DNA from: Xenopus tropicalis
Lineage: Eukaryota; Chordata; Amphibia; Anura; Pipidae
NCBI RefSeq assembly: GCF_000004195.4
Contig: NC_030684.2
Coordinates: 66,895,892-66,959,891 of the forward strand
DNA length: 64,000 nucleotides
Direction: 5' to 3'
Below the pieces are notes generated by a model. That model was given only the letters and a program-made list of their open reading frames with translations. It was not told the origin of the DNA and did no database searches. The translations under genes and the position numbers were made by a program. Below, piece by piece: positions 22,485 through 33,509 of the stretch (position 1 is its first letter; each line of letters opens with the position of its first letter).

Positions 22485-23060
22485 AGAAATACTGACCTTG
22501 GATAAAGAACTGGCTGAAAGATGGATTACAAAGAGTGTTGGTAAATGGAACATTTTCTAATTGGACCAGTGTTGTTAGCGTTGTACCACAGGGGTCTGAC
22601 TTTGGTTCTTTTGTTTATATAAATGAACTTGAGATATAAATGATATTATATAAATGAACTAGAGATGGGCATTGTAAGCAATGTTTATTTTAAAATGTTG
22701 CCACTTTGCAAAAAGATTTGATTAAATTGGAGAACTGTGCAGCAAACTGGAAAATAAAGTTAAGTTTTGATAAAAGGTTATGCACTTTGGTAGAAATAAC
22801 ATAAATGCTAGTTATACACTAAATCAAAGTGTGTTTGGGTACCCTTAATTGGGGAAGATTTGGGGGTTTTGTGGCCAAAAGACTTTAGGCCGTGTTAGAA
22901 AGTATCTTAAAAAATGATTGAAGTACTCTCTTTAAGATCTCTGCTAAGGCCTCACCTTGAGTATGTAGTGATGTTTTGGGCTCCAGTCCTTAAGGAAGAT
23001 ATTAATGAGCTGGGGAAGAATGAGCTGGAGTGAAGAAAGGAGTTAATCTTGGGTATTTTT
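22485..23060 (+). pseudogene. CR1-type LINE reverse transcriptase fossil
   Basis: The text follows the RT region of a Xenopus CR1-type LINE. It includes VVPQGS at 22580-22597 (palm block), 'ggagaactgtgcagcaaactggaaaa' (ENCAANWK-like), 'aaaggttatgcactttgg' (KVMHFG-like), and RPHLEYV followed by FWAPVLKEDINEL at about 22950-23015. Stops and small deletions interrupt every frame, and the catalytic YADD-like region is degraded. Neither the 5' nor the 3' end is present. Confidence 0.75.
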
Positions 23061-23333
23061 CAACCTGAATCAATTATGTAACTGTTAAACCTTTCTTTTT
23101 ATCTTAATAGTACATCAAATACTCAATCAATACTTTATTAAAATTAGTATTCTAGATAAGTTTTACAGCTGGACCATATTGTATTTTGGCTTTTCCTGTT
23201 CTCATTGTTACATCTTGATATCCCTATCAATATCTTGATATCGTGTTTCCTACCATCAGTTAGGTAATGCTGATTTTGTTATGAGCATGTTATCTACTGG
23301 GTTTTTAATAAGAAAAAAATGGAGAAAAGATGC
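23061..23333. other. No recognisable feature
   Basis: AT-rich spacer. Confidence 0.4.
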
Positions 23334-23669
23334 TTAAAGGGGCAGTATACCCCCATGTTCAACATACTGTAACTGCAATGAAGAGGGCTTGTGCAAAACA
23401 CACTTTTTACCTGTTGTTTAACTCCTAAAAATATCTAGAGTTTTTTTTTTATATTTTTTTGTATTAAACAAGACAAACAGGGAAAAGTGCATAAATAATT
23501 ACCTTGCATAATGGATGCTGCAAACAAAACAGTCACAACAAAGGGGGAAGGGTGGGGTTGTATACTGGTTATATACTGGTAATCAAAAGATCTACCTTGC
23601 AAATGATCTACCTCAGTAGAAACCCCATTTATTGAACATATTGCATAAGCAGGTATACTGCTCCTTTAA
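23334..23669. mobile_element. T2-type MITE with intact ends
   Basis: Left end TTAAAGGGGCAGTATACC, right end GGTATACTGCTCCTTTAA: inverted over 18 bases with one mismatch. TTAA lies at both borders. 336 bases, non-coding. Confidence 0.85.
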
Positions 23670-24713
23670 GGGGACCGCTTTGTATTAATATATCAGGAAC
23701 ATATAACAGGACTTATTAGTTAGCTTAAATACATAGTATACCTTCTTTTAGTTATGACCATTAGTAATTTTCAGGTTTTTATATAAAAAACTGGAATGCA
23801 GCATAAGACAATAACACCTAATGCAGCAAGCATAGAGGGTGCAGAGTAGAACAAGGGCCCTGTACAAACCAACATGATCAAAGACAAGTGTTAAGCTGAG
23901 GGCTCGGAGCACAACAAGAATGGCTTTGCTGAGAAAGAGTTCAAAATATAAATCTAATAAACCCAACTACTAACAAACTAATTGTGGTTGCTGTGACAAA
24001 CCTGTATGTATTTTATATTGATGTCCTGAGATCTCTTTTGATGGCATAGGTCATCAAAGAATTAGTTATTGATGCTCACTAACATATATGAAATATGGGT
24101 AAAATTACAAATCAGCATCCTACGTTTGCTTATTTGTGTGCAAAATATGTAAAATTATTTTAAAAAAATACCTGCAAGTAAATCGAAACTCCTTACCAAG
24201 CATTTGTATTGTACAAAAGTAAATACAATAGTGAATGTTGAACTATATGGCAAATAGTAATTTTGCTTATATTTCTGGAGTAATAGCTTAGAAGTCCCAT
24301 GAATATAATAAAGAAAACAAAATAAATATGGTGAAGGCAAGAACTATACATAATTTATAGCTATATTAAAAGAGAAAGGGTTTATTAAAATGTGTAATTG
24401 TAGGGTTCATTGAACACTGTTGATAATGCTGCTGATAATGTGCTCACTGCTGTGCTTTATTGTTTGCTTATTACCTTCAAATAGCACTACAGGTTACTGT
24501 TAAAGAACCACTAGAGCTTGTTTTATTGTTGTACCACACTGTGATAGTATAACTTCATGGAATAATCGCCAGTGTTTCAAGGGCTCATTTTAAAAAGTCA
24601 TGCAATGTTCTTTGTAGCTTATGGTCTATACCAACAACCTATATACCTGGTTCATATATACTTTTGACCAGTGAGGAACAAAAAAAGTAAAACTCTTCTT
24701 TTACTCATAGGCT
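23670..24713. other. No recognisable feature
   Basis: AT-rich. Two antisense 60-70 codon frames have no domain. Confidence 0.4.
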
Positions 24714-25150
24714 AGGCATAGACAGGCAGGAGTGGATTGTGAAGTGATGCACCCCAAGGCCGCTCTCCCCCTCTGAGGCCCACACCCTTGCACCCTTGCA
24801 AACCTGCTCACTAGCTCCCCCTACACTTGCTGGCACATCTCACCTCGTGTGCTTGTTTCACCTTCGTTTATGATTGGATTTTTGCCTTTGTGGCCTGCCA
24901 CATGGACAGGCAGATTGAATCTGCCTATTCAGCCAATTCGTACCAAGACAGCAGCATCTCTGCACGTGTATGGGCTCATCCCGATGGCTTCTTCAACAAA
25001 TATCTCACAGAATATAGGCCAGACATCTATCTAGGCAGGTATGAAAATCTTGTCAGACAAGGATCACATCGCCACATTGATACTCTCCTTTCCTCAAGGG
25101 CCTTTGTTATGATCTAATTGCCAGATCAGCTTGATTTGGCTGCACATAAG
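24714..25150. mobile_element. MITE fragment, 'ggcagattgaatctgcc' family
   Basis: Contains AGGCAGATTGAATCTGCCT (a short perfect palindrome, about 24909-24927) and text such as 'atgggctcatcccgatgg' and 'ttgccagatcagcttgattt' that resembles the elements at 5215 and 9020. The 96-codon open frame across it has no domain, so I read it as repeat. Confidence 0.45.
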
Positions 25151-25246
25151 TGACCAAACTTGGCAAAGACAGATATATTACTTACATGCATTATATTTAT
25201 AGGTGGGTTGCTGGCTGGAAATGCAGATAGGAGTGCAGGTTGACAG

Positions 25247-25538
25247 TAGTGATGAGTGAATGTGTTCCTTTTCACTTAAAAATTTGTCATACTGCTGAAA
25301 ATTTCCAAAGGCTGCTACCACAAACTTTTTTGCTGTGTGAGACTTTTTTTTATTACAACCACTTATTATTGCTCCAACTTATTTGATGCAACCATTACTA
25401 TTTTTACGTGACTGTGGCTTTTTTTGAAGCGACCGCAACTTTTTCCTCAATCTGCAATCTGGATTTTTGTGGCAGTTTCACAAAAAATGCAGAATTTTGC
25501 AACGAATCCAGGCCTGGCGAAAAAATTCACTCATCACT
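25247..25538. mobile_element. 'tagtgatgagcgaa' MITE, complete
   Basis: Left end TAGTGATGAGTGAATGTG, right end GAAAAAATTCACTCATCACT, inverted. 292 bases, non-coding. Confidence 0.8.
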
Positions 25539-25889
25539 TGGCAGGTCAGCAACTCTGAGGGTGCCAATACAGGCTCTCATTCCCCTTTTTGGCTCCTTCA
25601 CGTGATAATCTCCAGAGTTATAAGGGACAGCAGCTAAAAATGTAGGTTGTGGGTCTAGGTTTTGTGCCAATGGGTCAAGTTATATCGGATTAGACCAGTG
25701 CAGAACTTTTCCCTCTAGAGTAATCTGAATTCGGGTAGCATATTCTGTCAATAAATAAGTCCTTATTGCAAAACAACACTAACCTCTTTGTTTGTTAATT
25801 TGACATGGGTTGAGTGGCATTGAGAGTTCATATGAAAGCATCTTACAGAGGGTTTGTTCATATTTGTACATTGCAGCTGAAGGGATATT
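25539..25889. other. No recognisable feature
   Basis: Nothing recognised. Confidence 0.4.
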
Positions 25890-26170
25890 TTTTCAGAATA
25901 GGGTTGCCACCTGTCCAGTTGTGACCCGGACATCTCGGTTTTTGGTAGGGCTGTCCGGGTCAAAACTACCTATCTGGTTTTCCAAATTTGGAAAACTGGG
26001 CAGGATTCTGGAAGATTGATGCAGCGATTGGCCAATCACCCCCATGACTTTACGCCCCACCTTCTGCCCAGAGTTCCCGAGTTCTCTACCTCAGAATCAT
26101 CCCTCTGCTGATCCTTCACTTCCGCACAGACCCTGTGCTGGTGGGGTGGGGGGGGGGGGGTCAGTGACCC
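25890..26170. repeat. 'gggttgccacctgtcc' repeat plus poly-G
   Basis: 'agggttgccacctgtccag' followed by 'gacccggac' and its inverse 'gtccgggtc' is a known text of dispersed vertebrate repeats. A 14-base G run lies at 26147-26160. The borders are uncertain. Confidence 0.5.
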
Positions 26171-26589
26171 CTATAAAAACCACAGATGCATTTGTATTTT
26201 GTATTCCTTATATGATGTCACACATAGTACTGGCAGCAGACTTAAATCCTATTGGCTGTGTCTCCTGTCAGTCTGACACTGCATCTTATGCCTGTGACAG
26301 AGCACTGCAAATATTACATAACTGTCTGTTAGATTTGTGATATGCTGAGTCTGTTTGCCTATGCCATTGTAAGGGAGAATTAACCAATGAATTGGTCCAA
26401 TAGGTAAGAAGTAAAGGCAAAGCCTGGAAGATGCATCTTAACAAAAAAGATATATTACAAGAATATACACAGATATTTTTTGAAACACTGTCTGTACATT
26501 GCATTTAGTGTTTTAGGTCTGAAACCTGCGCTTGTTGGTGTACTGGACAAGCAATTCCTACTCTTTGTCTTCGTTCGTGTCTGAGGTTA
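26171..26589. other. No recognisable feature
   Basis: Nothing recognised. Confidence 0.4.
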
Positions 26590-27180
26590 TAGGGAATGGA
26601 AAAGCAAGCTTTATTTATTTTGCCCGTTGGCTAAAATATAAATATGCACACAGTTAGGTTTTGTGGAAATGTAGTTACTATTTAAGGTCAGGTCACAAGT
26701 TAATTGATTGTCTTACGTTGCTCGGAGCCAGCTCTGGAGTCCAAAATCCTAATCTAGGTACATATTCTTCACAGCTATTTTTCATTCCTGCTCTCTGCCA
26801 TTACTATTGCTGCAGGTAATTAATTGTGTATTCATTATAGACAACAGTTATTGTGGTCTTTTCTTTACAGCTGCAATATGTTGCAGAGGCCTTTAGGAGC
26901 CCAGGAGTAATTAAAATCCAATATTACCAACATTTCCCAAATCAGTTATAAAAGACATTTGTGCTGATGAACAAAATAAGTACGGCCAACAGTGTTTTAA
27001 AATATAAGTTGCTCGTGGCTAGGGTCTGCCATGTACATGGCAATTAATTAAAGAGCTTCTGGTAAATCTTCTGTCTTAAAACTACTGATCTCCTTAATTA
27101 CTGGAATAAGAACAATGCAATGGATTTGCATGTTAAGGATAAACTGAAAAATGCACTACAGTAAAAGGAAAAATATCCTC
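26590..27180. other. Candidate conserved non-coding element
   Basis: About 600 bases of complex, repeat-free sequence with several homeodomain-type cores (TAATTAATT near 26818-26826, CAATTAATTAAAG near 27040), an ACAGCTG E-box near 26868, and ATTTGCAT near 27125. Motif content like this is typical of vertebrate developmental enhancers but is also common by chance in AT-rich DNA. Confidence 0.3.
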
Positions 27181-27537
27181 TTTTGTCTTCTCTTGGAATT
27201 TTAGATCACTCTTACACATCACTGATACCTTCCTTTATGAATTTTGAGCAACTGTACCATCTGTGCTTTATATATACATATAAGCAACTTTCATCACTTG
27301 AATAGGAGCACAGGTTTTTTGTTTTTTTTTTAAATCAAAAAAACACATTCTGAAATTCACAACATTAAACCAGTTAAATTGTGCATGGGTGAAAAAACAA
27401 GAGACAATATTAACATGTATTTATAGTATAATAATATTTTATATAGAGCGAAAATATTATGCTGTCATTCCTTGTTTCTTACACTGGCCCTCGTCCCTGT
27501 GGAAGCTATATACTCTCACTTTCATTTGGAAACCTGC
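27181..27537. other. No recognisable feature
   Basis: AT-rich with a T-run near 27317-27331. Confidence 0.4.
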
Positions 27538-27539
27538 TT

Positions 27540-27656
27540 GTTTTAATGATTGTTGGAGAAAACCCACACAGGCAAAGGGATAGCATACAAACCCTTTTCA
27601 GATTGACAATTTGCCAGTTGAGCCTAGGACCTCATGCACTGCAACACAACAGTAAC
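27540..27656 (-). mobile_element. SINE-like copy, minus strand, 5' part
   Basis: On the minus strand this reads GTTGCAGTGCATGAGGTCC, a B-box-like GGTCCTAGGCTCAACT (forward 27615-27630), then 'gggtttgtatgctatccc' and 'gcctgtgtgggttttctcc'. This is the body of a tRNA-headed repeat common in frogs and fish. Its head faces the plus-strand copy at 27658, and its 3' end is missing. Confidence 0.55.
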
Positions 27657-27657
27657 A

Positions 27658-27910
27658 GCATAGTGGCATAATGGTTAGCACTCCTGCCTTGCAGAGGCCT
27701 GAGGTCCTACGTTTCATTGCTGCTAGCACCCTGTTTAAGGATTTTGTACTTTATGTTCTTTTTGTAATTTAGGTTTTTTTCCACACTGATAAATTTGACC
27801 ATAGTGTATGAATGCTATAGAGACCTTAAATTGTAAGTTCCACAATGGCGGGGAACAATTTAATCATGTAAAAGCACTTTAGAATATGCTGGCACTATAA
27901 AAATAAAGAA
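27658..27910 (+). mobile_element. SINE-like copy with tRNA-type head
   Basis: Starts GTGGCATAATGGTTAGCACTC: an A-box-like TGGTTAGCACTC at 27672-27683 and a B-box-like GGTCCTACGTTTC at 27703-27715 have the RNA polymerase III spacing. The body ends 'gcactataaaaataaag' with an A-rich tail. It is not a tRNA gene, since no acceptor stem closes. Confidence 0.6.
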
Positions 27911-29168
27911 AAATAATAACATGATAGATTCTAACAAAGTAATGCATTTGGATCGATATTCTTGCTATGATCCATAAGCTAATAAGCTCCATTGTGTGTA
28001 TGCATAACATAATTATAGATAATTCTTCTTCAAAACCTATATGATTAGCTAACAAATATGTAGTCTCTTGAAAATATAATATACAGTATAGATATATTCT
28101 GTATATCTGAATGGTTTTACAAGCACAACAGTATGTAAATATGGATAAAAATTGTTTGTTTTGTATATTGTTTAGTTGTGTGTGGGGGAAATTGCATGCA
28201 GAATTAGTAAGCAAGATAGGAAATATGCCATTAACAGTCAGGTAGAGCAGAAAGACTGTTCCTTAGGAAACAAAGTAATGGAATACACACTTGTATTCCA
28301 TGTTAGAGTCGGGTGCCTGTGGAATAGAAGGTGGGCAGTCTTTAGGACATACTGCAGGACTCCTATTCCATGTATAATGAAATGGAATATAAACCTGTGT
28401 TCCATGTATTTAATGGCTGCATAATAATATACTATTATAAAGTTGTATATTAAAGTTTAAGGGCATAGTGTTACTGATTTGACTTTGAAAGAAATGCATG
28501 GAGATTATCATATACATTACCTGTCAAAGCAGAATATTAGAAACCATCTCAGAGTCAAAAATACCGATCAGGCCAGTTAGCATTCCTTCACTATATATAT
28601 AAACGGAGTTAGAGCTAGATGTCCTTGGAGACATATCAGAATATATCAGAATCAAAATAGCTCTGTGGATTGTGAATCCAGCTTAGCAGAGACCTCTGGG
28701 TCACAAATAGGTCATAAGGAGACCCTGAGCAGGCAAGATTTCCTTTGTAGCACTGTAGCTGGCATGGGAGGCAGAGATACTATGCTCTTTCCGCTGAAAC
28801 AATAGGAGCAATGTCTTCCATTTCAACAATAAAAAGGTAAAAAAAGGCTTTCTCAAGCATTCTGTGCACAACTGAAAGTGCAGCTGCAGATGGAAAAAGA
28901 CTGCAGAGAATTTGCGATCGCTATACAAAGTGTTTCATAAAATATTGTAATAATCTTTTATAATTTACCTTACCACTTTTTCCAAGCATTTGGCTAATGT
29001 ATTTCACTGCAGTATTAAACCTGAAAATTGCTTAAATGAGCTTTTATGTTATTTGCTTCTGCCTGGAGAATAGAAGTGTGACCTTGAAAAGGTTCAGCTT
29101 AAAAGACAAATCAACTATGCTGAAAAAGTAGTTTTTGATCTTCAATTCATTTCTGCTTTTATAGACTA
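27911..29168. other. No gene; small ATTCCAT foldbacks
   Basis: Between 28278 and 28410 the word ATGGAATA and its inverse TATTCCAT recur several times and can pair (for example 28279-28304). Otherwise nothing recognised. Confidence 0.35.
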
Positions 29169-29833
29169 TTAAAGGAACAATAACACCAAAAATTAGAGTG
29201 TTTTAAAATAATAAAAATATAATGTAGTGACCTTACATTGGCTAAACTGGTGTGTTTGCTTCAGAAATACTACTATGGTTTATATAAATAAATCTGCTGT
29301 GTAGCCATGGGAGCAGCCATTAAAGTTCAAATAGGGCTAAATGGCACAGGTTACATAGCAGATAATAGATAAAATCAGCAAAACTTATCTGCTACAGTAT
29401 CTGCCAAATAACCTGTGTGGAGCTCACACAGCAGATGGCAGCTCCTGCGGCTACACAGCAGCTTTGTTTATAGAAACCAGGGATCCCCATCCTTTTTTAC
29501 TTGTCATCTATATGCAGATGTAAAAAGTGTTGGTGAGCCACACAAGCATGTAAAAAAGTTCTTTGGGGATGCCAAATGAGGACTGTGATTGGCTATTTGG
29601 AAGGACTGCTGACCTGCAGGAGGCTCTGTTTGGAGTAAAACTGTGTCTCTGTGCTTCCAAAACTCGCCTCAACCAAAACTGTATAAATGGGAGCAACATC
29701 AAAAGGGGATGATGAGCAACATGCTGCTTGTGTATCAGTGATATAAACTATAGTAGTGTTTTGAAGGGCAACAGTACATCATATTTTAATTACTTTTAAA
29801 CACTTTCATTTCTTTATGTTTTTGTTCTTTTGA
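29169..29833. mobile_element. T2-type MITE split by a hAT insertion
   Basis: Left end TTAAAGGAACAATAACACC and right text 'tttcttta...ttgttcttttga' are worn inverted ends. Internal phrases ('ctggtgtgtttgcttcagaaat', 'gtagccatgggagcagccatt', 'tataaactatagtagtgttttgaag') match a very common Xenopus T2 family. The body is interrupted at 29478-29740. Confidence 0.75.
29478..29740. mobile_element. hAT-type MITE inside T2
   Basis: Starts CAGGGATCCCCATCC and ends TATCAGTG. Flanks are ATAGAAAC (29470-29477) and ATATAAAC (29741-29748): an 8-bp target duplication with one change, as expected for hAT. Internal 'aagggg...tgagcaacatgctgct' is typical of a common Xenopus hAT MITE. Joining the flanks restores the T2 text 'ttatataaactatag', confirming the insertion. 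Confidence 0.75.
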
Positions 29834-30664
29834 CCCTGAAGATTGCAAGACTCATTTACTAAACCAATGAAATAAGCTTTGTGCAAATTTTAAATATCTG
29901 TTGTTTTTCCCACAATGCAGTACTTTTTTTCCTCAGAACACTCCCTACTTGTCAGTGATAGACCAATATAGATTAATATACATTTTGTTAAATCATGTGT
30001 AAGTTGTGGCAGGTTTTTCTCCCCTAAATATTTGTTTGAATGACTTTCAGTGTGTGGAGTTGTGTGGAGTTAAAAGCCTCTGATTCATTGATGTAACCTG
30101 CTAAGGGCACCCTGGAATTGTCGGCAGGTCTAGGCTGATGGTAATTGCTGAGTTCCCTTTTGTAAAGTTTGGACCCACACACACACAGAGGCTTTTGCTG
30201 AAGGCTTTATTTCACAAACTGTAAGGCTGCCAGCTCTGCTCACATGGCTGTAACAAAACCATAGTGACTATGATACTATCTGGCTTGCTAGAAAGGGTGC
30301 CCTCTAATGTGAGCAGTGCTGCATAGTATTGAACATTAACAAAACAATATAAACATCTTATAACAGGATTGCTGTTGAACACTACACCTTTCATCCGTTT
30401 CATTATGCCTGCCGCCTCTGCTGCTTACTAACTTGTAAATTTGAATGACGTGCAAGTTAGACATTGAGTAGGGATCCCTAAATGGCGCCCTCACCTGCTT
30501 CTCATTAATACAGCGCAGACAAGCACAGAAAGCTGTGTAGTCATGGTGGTACCCAAAGGTCTCTGTGCTTTGAAATGGAAAACGAAAACTGTGTGCAATG
30601 TGCCTGTTTTTTGCCCTTTGCACACTGCCTTCCTAATGGTAAATGACCCCTAATGTGTCCTTTA
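29834..30664. other. Mostly unclassified; repeat-like at 30400-30660
   Basis: The right part (tttgcacactgccttcctaatggtaaatgacccctaa) looks like the end of a MITE, but I cannot find its partner. No credible coding segment; the 95-codon antisense frame at 30336-30623 lies in this repeat-like text. Confidence 0.35.
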
Positions 30665-30850
30665 TTAAAGGACAAGGTAAGTGAAAATCACAGGTTGGTG
30701 CCTTTTGTCTTCAAAAAACAATGATAATAATCACTGACCTTGTTCCCAACCCAGCATATGTGTGGAATAAGGTAAAAATAAATCTGAATACTGGGAGATA
30801 CCTGACAAATATGGAAGCCACCAGAGATTTTCACCTTCCTTGTCCTTTAA
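30665..30850. mobile_element. T2-type MITE, short and well preserved
   Basis: TTAAAGGACAAGGTAAGTGA at the left and CACCTTCCTTGTCCTTTAA at the right pair over about 25 bases. TTAA lies at 30665-30668 and 30847-30850. 186 bases, non-coding. Confidence 0.85.
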
Positions 30851-30944
30851 ATGTGGCTGTTGGTTTCTCTATGGTGTGCCCATTTTTTAGATTAACTATG
30901 TACTCATTTGCTATGCTACAGTATTTTTCCCTGAAAAGTAAGCA

Positions 30945-31410
30945 TTGAGGTTCAAATGTATTGTCAATTTTATATACAGTAATTCCTCACAACACCCATT
31001 TAGATGGATAGCCCCAATTTGTGGGCTCACGCTTGTATTTTTTTCACAATTCGTATATTTTTTATCCATATTTTTTACAAAAAAAAACAAAATTTTTCTC
31101 CATTTATTATGTCCCAAAACTGTGGCAAATCCAAAAGTATACGCTGTTGATTTCATGTCAAAGTCAATGGCAGGTGTCTTTTTTAAATTGGCTAATCTTT
31201 CTTTGCTTCATGGTTTCAGAGGTTTTTGTTTCTTTCATTTGTGCGACAATACAAAAAGTTTGTTTTTTATTTTTTTGTGCATTTTTTTTGAAAGGCTGTT
31301 TCAGTAAGTCACTTTGCATTCATGGTTTTAGAGAAAATTAGTCTTTTTTTTTGGTTTCAAAAACTTCTAAAACCGCGAAAATGAGAATGTTGATAAATGG
31401 GCCTCCCTAT
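30945..31410. mobile_element. MITE related to the 36835 element, worn
   Basis: Shares a series of phrases with 36835-37226: 'atgtcaaagtcaatggcag', 'catttgtgcgacaatac', 'tggtttcaaaaactt', 'gttgataaatg'. Right end GATAAATGGGCCTCCC; left end unclear. The 100-120 codon open frames here are low-complexity F/L-rich readings of the repeat. Confidence 0.6.
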
Positions 31411-31859
31411 AGGAGAGTTTAGGAAGGATTAGGTGTCTGGGGAAAACTGTTCCAGTCACATTAAGTGGTTGGTCTAAAACATTCTGGTTTTTCATTCTGG
31501 AATTTTGAAGAGGCACAATAGTTAGGCTAATAGATGGTAGTAACAGTGTTATATATAACAATGTTTTCTGTCTTTTCTCTTATGACTTAGAAAATAAACT
31601 AAGAAAAAACAAACAAATATGTTAATGGTTCCATTCAATTTGGTACCAAAATGTCTCTTTCTTCAATTTAAAAATCAGTGATTTATTACTGCAGCTTTAA
31701 GACAGCCGCACATTTAGGTTTGACTTTTAAGTCTATGATTACAGCAGTTTAATTCCCTTATAAATAAAGCATGAGGCATTCTTACAATTTCCACAAAAAC
31801 ATATATATCTTTGAGATGGTCCTCTTAACACAGCAAGAAAAACCAATCACTGTATGTTG
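31411..31859. other. No recognisable feature
   Basis: Nothing recognised. Confidence 0.4.
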
Positions 31860-32285
31860 AATATGTGATCTGCATACGAAGACATTGTTTCTCCTCCATC
31901 TGATTGTCCCTTTACAATAAGCAAAAACGAGTCTCTCTTTTATAAAGAGAGATTTCAGAAAATTCAGAGAGGTGAAGTGTTTATTTGAAGATTAAGAGCT
32001 AAATTGCAGGTGTAAACAGATGAACCGCCAGTATTTCTGCACACTTTAATTAAGCTGATGTTGCTAAATTGAGAATTTTCCAGGTCTTCAATCAGCTGAA
32101 TTCTTCCGAGAGAAGGAGTCAAGGCTTACTCTAAAAGTGTTTCTATCTGTCACCAGCTGGCAATATGGATGTTTTGGAATTACTGGTGTTGGCTCTTAGC
32201 TGCAGGAAAGTAATGACCTTGGCCAATTACTTTTATGAGCCACAAACAATAAATGTAGTCTGAAATATCAGTTATCATTTTTGAA
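31860..32285. other. Candidate conserved non-coding element
   Basis: Repeat-free, compositionally complex segment with a perfect 9-bp-stem hairpin (TCTCTCTTT at 31932-31940, AAAGAGAGA at 31944-31952), TTTAATTAAGC near 32046, CAGCTG near 32092 and CACCAGCTGG near 32151-32160. Resembles enhancer-type sequence; unproven. Confidence 0.3.
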
Positions 32286-32291
32286 GGTCGC

Positions 32292-32540
32292 TTAAAAGAA
32301 ATGTTCACCTTTAAATTAACTTTTTGTGTATGCAAATGGCAGAAGTCTAAGCAAGTCTACCACTCGTCTTCACTAATAATATATTCATTGTAATGAATAG
32401 CCTTTCTGTACTGCCTGTGACATTGCAAGGGTCAGTGCAAGATTAGCTAATTCAGCTGCAATATTGTTTAAAGGGGCAATATTTACCTTTTTCAACATAA
32501 CCAAAATGAAGACACAAGCCTAGACTTTTATTTTTAAAAA
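32292..32540. mobile_element. Two T2-type left ends, partial
   Basis: TTAAAAGAAATGTTCACCTTTAA at 32292 matches the frequent T2 'gttcacctttaaattaactttt' end, and TTAAAGGGGCAATATTTACC at 32468 is a second T2-type end. No right ends were found nearby, so both are truncated or decayed. Confidence 0.5.
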
Positions 32541-33150
32541 TACATAATTTTAGGATTAAATTATAAAGCATTATCTGATCCTGCAAGTACCAGGAAGTTG
32601 GAAACATGGAGTAGTTTCCTTTTCCCAATTTGCCTTACTTAGCTCAAGAAAACCACAGATTTCTCTGAACTCCAAAAATAGACAAAATAATGTTTAGCCC
32701 ATGCCATATTCAGGATTTTTCTAACCTTATTCCTCAACTATGAACTTTTCAAAGGTCCAGAGAGATAAATTTCAGAGGACCAACACATTTTGAATTACGT
32801 TATGTGAACATTTCTTATGTGGTAAAGATACAAAACAAAATGCATTTATTGGTATTTTGCAAGCAATGCCAGGTGTGTGTTACCAGGTGAGTGTAAAAAT
32901 GTAAAAATGTACAACCCAACCCTACTTACCTCAGACAACACTCCAACAGAGCGTAGGGTCCTCTTTGATTCTTTCAGTCACGCTTGGCTCTAGATGGAGA
33001 GATCCTTCCATAGACTCCAGCAGAATTTTCATTTGCAATCAGCCTATGGAAGAATTGTGCAGTCTCTACCCCAGCATGTCTGCCTTTCCCTTTCCAATCC
33101 CCAAACTGTAGGTATCATTGGGCTGAAGGAGGCATCGGGGCATTTATAAT
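32541..33150. other. No recognisable feature
   Basis: Nothing recognised. Confidence 0.4.
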
Positions 33151-33472
33151 TAGTGATGAGCGAATCTGTCCCATTTTGCTTCACAAAAAAATTCACAAAA
33201 CGGCAGAAAATTCGCAAAACGTTTGTTGCACAATTTTTGTCCCCGCGTCTTTTTTTGTCACCTGCGCCCATTGTGACCGCACTCTTTTTTTACACAGACA
33301 TGCCCTTTTTTGACGCAGCTGTGCCCATTTTGGCGCAATTGCACCTATTTTGACGCACGACTAATTTTCCGCCGGCGAATTTCCTCTGAAGTTTCGTGAA
33401 ACAATTCACCAATGGCGAAATGCGGAAATTCGCTGTGAATCTATGCCTGCTGAAAAAATTCGCTCATCACTA
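33151..33472. mobile_element. 'tagtgatgagcgaa' MITE, best-preserved copy
   Basis: Left end TAGTGATGAGCGAATCTGTC, right end AAATTCGCTCATCACTA, inverted over 14 bases exactly and more imperfectly. 322 bases with internal 'gacgcagctgtgccc' and 'tggcgcaattgcacc' repeats. Non-coding; the model copy for 6785, 20240, 25247, 38194 and 54446. Confidence 0.85.
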
Positions 33473-33509
33473 TATATAACCAGAAAAAATGCCTAAACTC
33501 TCTGACAAA

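Noticed and set aside
27658..27730. tRNA gene
   Set aside because: A- and B-box-like words are present but no acceptor or anticodon stem closes; it is the head of a SINE-like repeat.
30945..31341. 120- and 106-codon overlapping plus-strand frames
   Set aside because: F/L-rich readings of a T-rich MITE; matching text recurs at 36835 as non-coding repeat.
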